DNA of 64,000 bases, taken from contig CM030366.1 of NCBI GenBank assembly GCA_017893485.1, forward strand, positions 71,955,469 through 72,019,468. The letters run 5' to 3'. The position numbers and the translations under genes are program-made. The DNA is from Hemerocallis citrina (taxonomy: Eukaryota; Streptophyta; Magnoliopsida; Asparagales; Asphodelaceae). A model generated the notes under the pieces. The model was not told the DNA's origin and did not search any database. It saw only the letters and a list, made by a program, of their open reading frames with translations. Positions 56,697 through 64,000 of the stretch are shown in pieces (position 1 is the first letter of the stretch; each line of letters starts with the position of its first letter).

Positions 56697-58860
56697 ATGA
56701 CAGGTCACAGTATTTTGAAGATCAAGTAGTTCGATGGAAAGATCAATTTCAATCTTTGGAAGACTGACATATATGATGTCTTGTTCAAGAATGGTTGCAG
56801 TTAACTGTTAAGAAGAAAGAAAAGCCAACTGATATGAAGGATGACGATTGGGAAGATATTCGTGAAAGCGCCATAAGTCTGATTCGACTATCCTTGGCGG
56901 ACGAGGTCAAGTGCAAATTTCTTGAAGAAACTGATGCGACAAGTTTGTGGAAAAAACTCATAGCTGACTACTCTGGTTCATCGTTATTAGATCGGATGCA
57001 TTGGAAGAGGAAGTTGTTCCGTTTATCTATGAAGGAAGGTACCGATCGCTAAAACCACATTACAGAGTTCAATAAGGTATTATCTGAACTTAAGACGATC
57101 AACGCAGATGTATGTGAGGAAGATAAAGTTTTCAACCTGATATATTCACTGTCGGATTCGTACGAGCCTTTGATCACTATCATGCTACATGGCAGATCTG
57201 CCAAGGAGAGTATTTCGGTAGATGGTGAAATCAAAGCATTGAAGGAATATCAACTTAGGAAGGAGACCCATAAATCATCATCGTCTATTCCCACAAGTTG
57301 TCTAGCAGTGGATGGTCCTTCATAGGAAAGACAAAGTGCTTTGCAAAAGGATTCGATCCGTTGCCGATATTGCAAGAGGCCAGGATATATCAAGAAAGAC
57401 TGTTGAAAAGTGCAGAATCAGGATAGCGCAAAGAACAGGAGTTCAGCCGCTAATGTGGTTAGTGCTTTTGATTCAGCCTATTCGTGTCTTCTTGTTTCAA
57501 ATTCTTTAGAAGTGGATTCTAGTTGGATTCTTGACTCAAGGAGTTCTTCTCATATTTGCTCCGAGAGGGAGTTGTTTTCTACTTATAAGTCAACTACAGG
57601 GCGTTGTGTGACAACGGGAACTGTAGAGATTTGTGAAGTAGTGAGTGAGGGAACAGTTGAGTTGAAGATGCCAGGTCTAAGGTAGTGTTCTTTTTCTTCT
57701 CTTATAATAGATTTACCTCTTGTAAGAGGTGGTCCCCCTCTTACAAGAGTTTTTTTAGTGTTCTTTTTTTACCTCTTATAAGACATTTTTTTCAAAATAT
57801 CTTATAAGCCTAAAAGACTTCTAGTAGCCTCTTTCAAATTCATATAAGACTTCCATCACTTAAAAAGTCTATATTACCCCAAAGTCTATATTATAATTGT
57901 TACTAATTAAACTAGTTTATATATTAGTCTATAGTAGCCTGAAATATGCTATCCTAGAAAAAGTATAATCATATACGTAGTTGATTGTAATATGCTATCC
58001 TAGAAAAAGTGTCGGAATTCATTCTTCACAATCTCGAACAATTATGTTAGGGATGTTGTCGAAACACTGATTTATTTAAAGATATATATATTTACGTCTA
58101 GTAAGTACATTACTTGGGTTGTGGCTAGTTGATTTGTCCTGTTATGATGCCACCATGTTCAAATCCTGGAGCCGGTCATGTTTTTTTTTTTTTTTTTTTA
58201 TACAGCTAAGGGAGAATTTATATTAACCCATTGACCTTAAATTTTTTAATCCAACTTCTTTGAAACAAATTATGATTATTTATATTTATACATACTAATT
58301 TTCATACTAATTAAAAGTCTATAGTAGCCCGGAATTGTAATTGATGATTTACACTGATTTGTGAATTTAACTTGCCATTACACTAGTTTATATATTAGTA
58401 ATTTGAACTTATCTTTTCTTGTCCTTCATCCCACTATTTTTATACTTTGGGGTAATATAGACTTTGGGGGAATATAGGCTCTTGTAAGAGGTGAAAAAAG
58501 AACAAAAACCTCTTATAAGAGGTTCTTATAAGAAGTTATTTTTATATAAAAAGAACACCTCAAAAAGAGCCTCTTACAAGAGGCTCTTACTGTAAATCTC
58601 TTATAAGAGGTAACCTCTTATAAGAGGGGAAAAAAAAGAACAGTACCTAAATTTGTTCACTTTAAGGGATGTTTTGCATGTTCCTTTGCTGAAACAAAAT
58701 CTGATTTCCATGAGAACTCTTGATGCAAAGGGCTGCAGGTACACAGCTCGAGGTGAAAATCTGTATGTTTTTTAAGGTCGTCGTGAAGTGATTAGAGGTA
58801 TGAGAGTGGTTGGGCCAAGCCAACACAATCTTTACAAGCTTTGGGGAATTCGAAAATCCT
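56697..58860 (+). pseudogene. Broken gag-protease of copia A
   Basis: ATG at 56697, early stop, then typical copia gag (DDWEDIRESAISLIRLSLAD; LWKKLIADY; FNKVLSELKTI), a degenerate zinc knuckle (CRYCKRPGYIKKDC, with Tyr for His) and a protease start WILDSRSSSHIC in which the DSG glycine is Arg. After the MITE the text continues (QNLISMRTLDAKGCRYTARG). Many stops and shifts. Confidence 0.8.
57681..58647. mobile_element. Harbinger/Tourist-type MITE in copia A
   Basis: 967 bp, ends GGTAGTGTTCTTTTT and, inverted, GGTACTGTTCTTTTT, flanked by exact TAA duplications (57678-57680, 58648-58650). Splits the copia protease text between GLR and the QNLIS motif. Interior has no transposase but many CTCTTATAAGAG palindromes near both ends and a T run at about 58181-58199. 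Confidence 0.85.
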
Positions 58861-59198
58861 GCGCAAGGGTTGTTAGTTCTTTTCTTATTATTCCTGTAAG
58901 CTCAGCTAGTTTGCCACAACTAGAATCATCGAGACGAGACCACGACGTTCGAATATCGTCGAGAGGTGGAGAAAGCCTAAGGGTAGGTGGAGTTCGTACG
59001 GAATTTGGCAACTTCGTGAGTACATCTACGGAGGTGTGTCTTTGAGGGGCTATACTGAAATCGGTGAGATTGGGTAGAGATCAGTTAAACTAGAAGAAGA
59101 AGCGCGTTCTAAGTTTTCTTTGCAAGTGGAATTTATCGGAGTTTGGAGATGAGTAACACATCATGTGATAGCACTCGTATGCAATCCAAGGTGGAGTT

Positions 59199-59533
59199 TG
59201 CTAGGATTGTGTCTTGTATACTCGTTGTTCAGATTAGAAGAACATAAGATGAAGCACGGAGGTCGAAGCGTCGAAGTGAGTAGAAGGGAAAACATCAGCA
59301 GCAAGGTGCAGGCATAATTGCGGTCGCCTGTTCCACGTTGCGGTCGACCGCACCCCCCGACCGCACCCCCAACCGCTCATAGTACAGGGTATGTCAGAGA
59401 GTGGTATGGTCGACCAGTCTTGTTGGACGGTCGACCGCCCGCAGCGCTGTGTACGTTTTGGACCTCGATTTGTTAGGTCGTTTCAGCCCAATTTTCAACT
59501 CCAAGTTTGATCGTACAGCTCCTATTCAGTTAC
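59199..59533 (+). repeat. Truncated 3' LTR of copia A
   Basis: First part of the LTR only; similarity to 55894-56655 stops at CCTATTCAGTT, where the next LTR starts. Confidence 0.8.
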
Positions 59534-60100
59534 TGTTGGAAATCGATTCCATCATATTGTACTCATCAAGACGTACAAAATGATGTACTCATATGTCCAA
59601 AACCGATTTCAAATGAATGAAATATTCGCCTCCAAAGTTAGCTTGTTAAAATGAAGAATTGAACTTTTACTTGATATGTGACATCTAAACTTAGTCCCAT
59701 ATCGGTATGGAGCAAAAAGCAAATGAAGTTATAAGTTAAAAACTGAGCCAAAAGGTTGTGCCCTTAGGGGTACGAATATTTTCTCCGGAGGGAGAACACA
59801 CCCAACTTGGGCGTCGGTGTGGAACACATGCGCGCCTGCCGGGCCGGGCCGGACCGGACCCGGGCCCGGACACGGGCCTGGGCCTGGGCCTGGGCTTGGG
59901 CTTGGGCTTGCAGTAAACTTATTTTTTTGCAGAAATTCAGCTCTGTTTTGAGCTGGATACGGGCAGTTGCGACAGTTTTTGTCTGAACAGTTGCAACAAC
60001 TGTTGTAACAACTGCCGTCAGTTCTGATTTGATACTGGCAGTTGTAACTGTCGTGACAGTTTTGTCTGAACAGTTGCAACAACTGCCACGGGATTAGGCC

Positions 60101-60109
60101 TATAAATAG
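60101..60109 (+). promoter_or_regulatory. TATA box of copia B LTR
   Basis: TATAAATAG preceded by GGCC, about 570 bases into the LTR. Upstream (59961-60091) lie repeated CAGTTG/CAACTG motifs, in two ~85-bp-spaced copies, and a GC-rich GGGCCT/GGGCTT hexamer run at about 59838-59910. Confidence 0.6.
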
Positions 60110-60673
60110 GACAGGATTCTGATCAAATCCTTGTCCCATTTTCAGATCTTCCCTATCTCCTGTATCAGCAAAGCATATCACAAATGCTGTCATCGTATCT
60201 TTTCTCGCCCGAGCCTCCATTATTCTAGTGTAAGTTAATGGAGTTCTGACTGTTGTATCTTGGGAGACGACTACCGTAAAACCTGTGTACATCGTTGCAG
60301 TGGCAGAATTAAACGTCTTAAGGACATTGCTTCGACAAACCTCAGTCTGTATTTTTCTTTCTTCACCATACTCAAGGTCGGAATTGAAGATAACATATCT
60401 TCTTTTTGTGCTTTGTGTACAGTGATATACATTGTTTGCGAAACAGCCCCTTTAATTCACAATTATCAAGGTTCGAATTGAAGATTCAGTATCTTCCTTT
60501 TGTTCTTTGTTGATAGTGAGTTATACTGTTTGCGTAACAGTATTAGAATAATTAAATTTGAGTAGAAATTTAATTTGTTGTATTTTTTACATTAAAAATT
60601 AATTTGTCTACATAAGTTGTAACAACTTAAGACGTTTAAATTTTATTTTTATTTTTCTTTTGTAGAAAACAAT

Positions 60674-63600
60674 ATGACTACCAAACCAGAACCCCCAAAA
60701 ATGGTTAATAGTATGCACAACAAGCCCGAGAATTTCAAAGGGGCTGACTTCAAGACTTGGCAGAGCAAAATGCTCTTCTATCTCACAACTCTCGGGTTGG
60801 ATAGGTTCCTCGAGGAGGAAGAACCTAAGCCCGCTGAGGGGCAGACTCCAGAAACTCACAAGGAGACATTTGCAGCAGTGGATGCGTGGAGGCATTCAGA
60901 TTTTCTTTGTCGGAACTACATCCTTAACTGTTTGGATGAAGTTCTGTACAAGATATATTGTCCAATCACTACTGCAAAAACCTTGTGGACCCTCTGGCCT
61001 ACAAATACAAGACTGAGAATGCCAGCTTGAAGAAATTTATCGTGGATAAATTTATGGACTACAAAATGGTGGACTCTAATTCCGTCACTGTCCAGATGCA
61101 GGAGCTTCAAATCATTATTCACGAGATGGAAGCCGAAGGCCATAAGGTTGGCGAATCCTTTCTAGTGGAAGCAATCATTGGGAAGTTACCACTATCATGG
61201 AAAGACTTCATGTATTACCTCAAGCACAAAAAGAAGGAAATATCCTTAGAAGATCTTGTTGTTAGGTTGAAGATTGAAGCAGACAACAGAGGTACAATAA
61301 GGTTCAAAAGCAAGGAGGCTAAAGTACATGTTGTGGAAAGTTCCAACAAGCGGAAAGGCAACTCCAACAACAAGAAACATTCCCAGAAGAGGAAAGCGTC
61401 AGATCAAGAGTTCAAAGACAAGAAGCCCAACAAGAAGTTCAATGGAAATTGTTGGATTTGTGGGAAGCCTGGTCACTCTGCCAGAGACTGCCGCTTCAAG
61501 AAATCTGGCGGCACTTCAGAAGCAAATGTCACTGAGAACATCATTTCAAGCATCGATGACCTGAACTTGTCTGCTGTTGTTTCTGAATGTAACCTTGTCC
61601 AACATCCCGGGCAATGGTGGGTGGACACAGGTGCTACTCGGCACATATGTTTTGATAAGTCACTGTTCTCGACTTATCAGAAACTGGACCACGAAGAAAA
61701 ACTCTATATGGGCAACTCTGCTGTGTCGATGGTCGAAGGCTGTGGACAAGTCATCCTGAAGTTCACGTCTGGAAAGAACGTCACGCTGAACGACGTGCTT
61801 CATGTGCCAGACATCCGCAAGAACCTTATCTCTAGATCCGTGCTCTCCAAGAAAGGCTTCAAGATTGTAATTGAGTCAGACAAGTTGGTGCTGACCAAGG
61901 CTGGGGTTTATGTTGGGAGGGGATATCTGTGTGATGGATTATTCAAAGCGAATGTAGCCGTAATTGGCAATAACCCCATGTACTCTAAATCTATGATTAA
62001 TAAAAATTCAGTTTCTTATTGCTTGAGTCTGAAACAATTTTATGGCATGATAGATTAGGGCACATAAATTTTCGAAAGATGAAAAAACTTGCAAATTTAG
62101 GTTTGATTCCAAACTTTAAATTTGACAAAACTTACAAGTATGAGATTTGTGTGGAAGGAAAAATGGTCAAGAAACCATTCAACACAGTGGACAGGAGTAC
62201 TGAGCCGTTATGCTTAATCCATACTGATCTATGTGATTTTAAATCCTTACCCACGAGAGGTGGGAAAAAGTATTTTATCACATTTATCGATGATTGTACC
62301 CGATATTGCTATGTCTATTTACTAAATAGTAAAGACGAAGCAATTGCAGTATTCACAAAATACTAGGCTGAAGCAGAGAATCAGCTTAACAAAAGGATCA
62401 AAATACTGAGGTCTGATCGAGGTGGAGAATATGAGTCTCCATTTGCACAACTGTGTGAAGAGTATGGAATTATCCACCAAACAACTGCCCCATATTCACC
62501 TCAGCAAAATGGAATTGCTGAAAGAAAGAACAGAACGTTAAAAGATATGATTAATGTCTTGCTTATAACTTCTGGACTACCTACCAACTTGTGGGGGGAA
62601 GCTTTATATATGTCAAATCACATATTAAATAGAGTTCCACATAAGAAAGCTGATTCCATTCCATATGAATTATGGAAAGGACATATGCCTAATTACAAAT
62701 ACCTCAAAGTGTAGGGGTGTTTAGCTAAGGTCTCGGTTCCTCTTCCTAAGAGAACCAAACTTGGACCAAAAACTGTAGATTGCTATTTTCTAGGCCATGC
62801 CGAAAATAGTAGTGCATACAGATTCTTAGTTTTCAAGTCTGAAGTATGTGACATCAGTGTAAACACTATCATTGAGTCAAGAGATGCCATATTCTTTGAA
62901 GATGTGTTTCCACACAAAAGAAATAATGGAAATCCTGATCTCAAAAGAACAAGTGAAGTGTTAACTGAGAAACAGGATGAAACTCATCGTGAAAATGGTG
63001 AATCTGAACCAAGAAGACGTGTAAGACCTAAACCTCTAAGTCTTTCAGTCCAGATTATCTAACATACATGTTAGAGGCTGAACCTCAGACTTATAAAGAG
63101 GCAGTCTCATCCTCGGAGTCTCCCTATTGGAAAGAAGCTATCAATAGTGAGATTGAATCAATTCTAAGTAATCACACCTGGAAATTGGTTGACCTTCCAC
63201 CAGGTCATAAACCAATTGGAAGTAAACGGATCTTCAAACGGAAGATGAAACCAGATGGTTCCATTGACAAATACAAAGCTAGATTAGTAGCTAAAGGGTA
63301 TCGCCAGAAGGAGGGCTTAGACTTCTTTGATACTTATTCACCGGTTACACGGATAACCTCCATAAGAATGCTAATAGCAATAGCATCTATCTATAATCTT
63401 GAAATTCATCAAATGGATGTCAAAACGGCATTTTTAAATGGGGACCTCGAAGAAGAGATCTACATGGAGCAACTGGAAGGATTTGTCTCAAAGGGAGCTG
63501 AAAATAAAGTATGTAGACTTGTTAAATTCCTATATGGACTTAAACAAGCTCCGAAACAATGGCATGAAAAATTCGACAATGTCATGATGAAAAATGGTTT

Positions 63601-64000
63601 TCGAATTAATGAATGTGATAAATGTGTTTATTACAAACAAATGGGACAATCTTGTGTAATTGTTTGCCTATATGTGGATGATATGCTAATCTTTGGTCCT
63701 AACCTGGAAGTCATCACGACTGTAAAGAAAATGCTAATTAACCACTTTGACATGAAAGACTTAGGTGTGGCAGATGTTATTTTGGGTATCAAAATAATAA
63801 GAACACCTAGTGGCATTGAATTATCTCAATCACATTATGTGGAAAAAGTGCTTGACAGATTCAAGGAACATGGGATTAAAGGAGTATCAAACCCTTATTC
63901 ACCATCTATAGTTTTGCACAAAAATACTGGTGAAAGTATAATGCAACTGGAGTATTCTCGTGTAATAGGCAGTTTAATGTATATCATGAACTGCACGAGA
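60674..64000 (+). pseudogene. Broken gag-pol of copia B (gag, PR, IN, RT; partial)
   Basis: ATG at 60674 in MTTKPEPPK. Gag continues through a frameshift near 60985 to an intact zinc knuckle (CWICGKPGHSARDC, about 61451). Protease WWVDTGATRHIC keeps DTG. A frameshift near 62020 leads into the integrase zinc finger ([16 protein letters not shown]; one Cys replaced, YEICVE) and core ([31 protein letters not shown]). Stops at 62364 and 62713 and a frameshift near 63040 follow. RT: GSKRIFKRKMKPDG, MDVKTAFLNGDLEEEIYME, LYVDDMLIF. RNase H lies beyond the window. Order PR-IN-RT confirms copia. Confidence 0.92.

Larger units (their letters stand above)
55894..59533 (+). mobile_element. Decayed Ty1/copia element A
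   Basis: A 762 bp left LTR (TGTTAGGATT ... CCCCAACA), PBS TGGTATCAGAGCT at 56658, broken gag and protease, a MITE insertion, then about 0.5 kb of non-coding DNA, a purine tract (AAGGTGGAG, about 59189) and a right LTR of which only the first ~335 bp remain. Integrase, RT and RNase H are missing. Copia element B begins exactly where the right LTR breaks off. Confidence 0.85.
59534..64000 (+). mobile_element. Ty1/copia element B, right end outside window
   Basis: Starts TGTTGGAAATCG within the LTR of copia A. Promoter region with TATAAATAG at 60101, a gag-pol frame from ATG 60674 and RT still running at base 64000. I found no standard PBS between the TATA box and gag, so the 3' edge of the LTR is undefined. 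Several stops and shifts make it non-functional as read. Confidence 0.85.

Overview
This window is nuclear DNA of a flowering plant, probably a eudicot; the species cannot be named from the sequence. The evidence is spliceosomal introns, AT-rich non-coding DNA, one plant-type multidomain acetyl-CoA carboxylase gene, and dense Ty3/gypsy and Ty1/copia retrotransposons, most of which use an initiator-Met-type primer-binding site.

Region 1 (1-18.6 kb, minus strand) is the 5' half of ACC1, the homomeric cytosolic acetyl-CoA carboxylase. I could place 25 coding exons (1,130 codons, no frameshift or internal stop), a non-coding leader exon, a 1.7 kb leader intron and a promoter with a G-box and a TATA-like motif. 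The carboxyltransferase half lies beyond base 1. Three introns carry insertions: a Harbinger-type MITE (952-1630); a decayed chromodomain retrotransposon that itself holds a hAT-like insertion (about 5.77-9.85 kb); and a small Helitron beside a foldback element (12426-13396).

Region 2 (19.3-28.3 kb, minus strand) is a degenerate Tat-lineage-like gypsy element. It has LTR remnants, a broken gag and a broken protease but no recognisable RT, RNase H or integrase. The gap is filled by minisatellites, present in both orientations, and a tandemly duplicated 1.5 kb segment carrying a small plus-strand reading frame.

Region 3 (29,339-53,398) is a nest. A Del/Tekay-like chromovirus with 3.05 kb LTRs lies on the minus strand. 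A 1,173 bp TRIM (33,558-34,730, perfect GGAAG target duplication) sits in its integrase, and a younger related chromovirus (37,652-49,468, plus strand, two 3,298 bp LTRs, perfect AGCCC duplication, intact 1,109-codon pol frame) sits in its gag. Both chromoviruses carry an intron-like sequence at the gag/protease junction, with a stop codon in the unspliced reading and a continuous frame when joined. The older one appears to have two more introns, one right after the primer-binding site and one inside gag. This is the most interesting signal in the window.

Region 4 (53.4-64 kb) holds a broken hAT element (53,583-54,960), a decayed Ty1/copia element (55,894 to about 59,533) carrying a 967 bp Harbinger-type MITE with an exact TAA duplication, and a second copia element that starts at 59,534 and runs off the right edge.

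ACC1 is the only host gene I can support. The rest is transposon DNA of several ages plus short unique stretches (18.65-19.35, 28.3-29.3, 53.4-53.6 and 55.0-55.9 kb) in which I see no gene.
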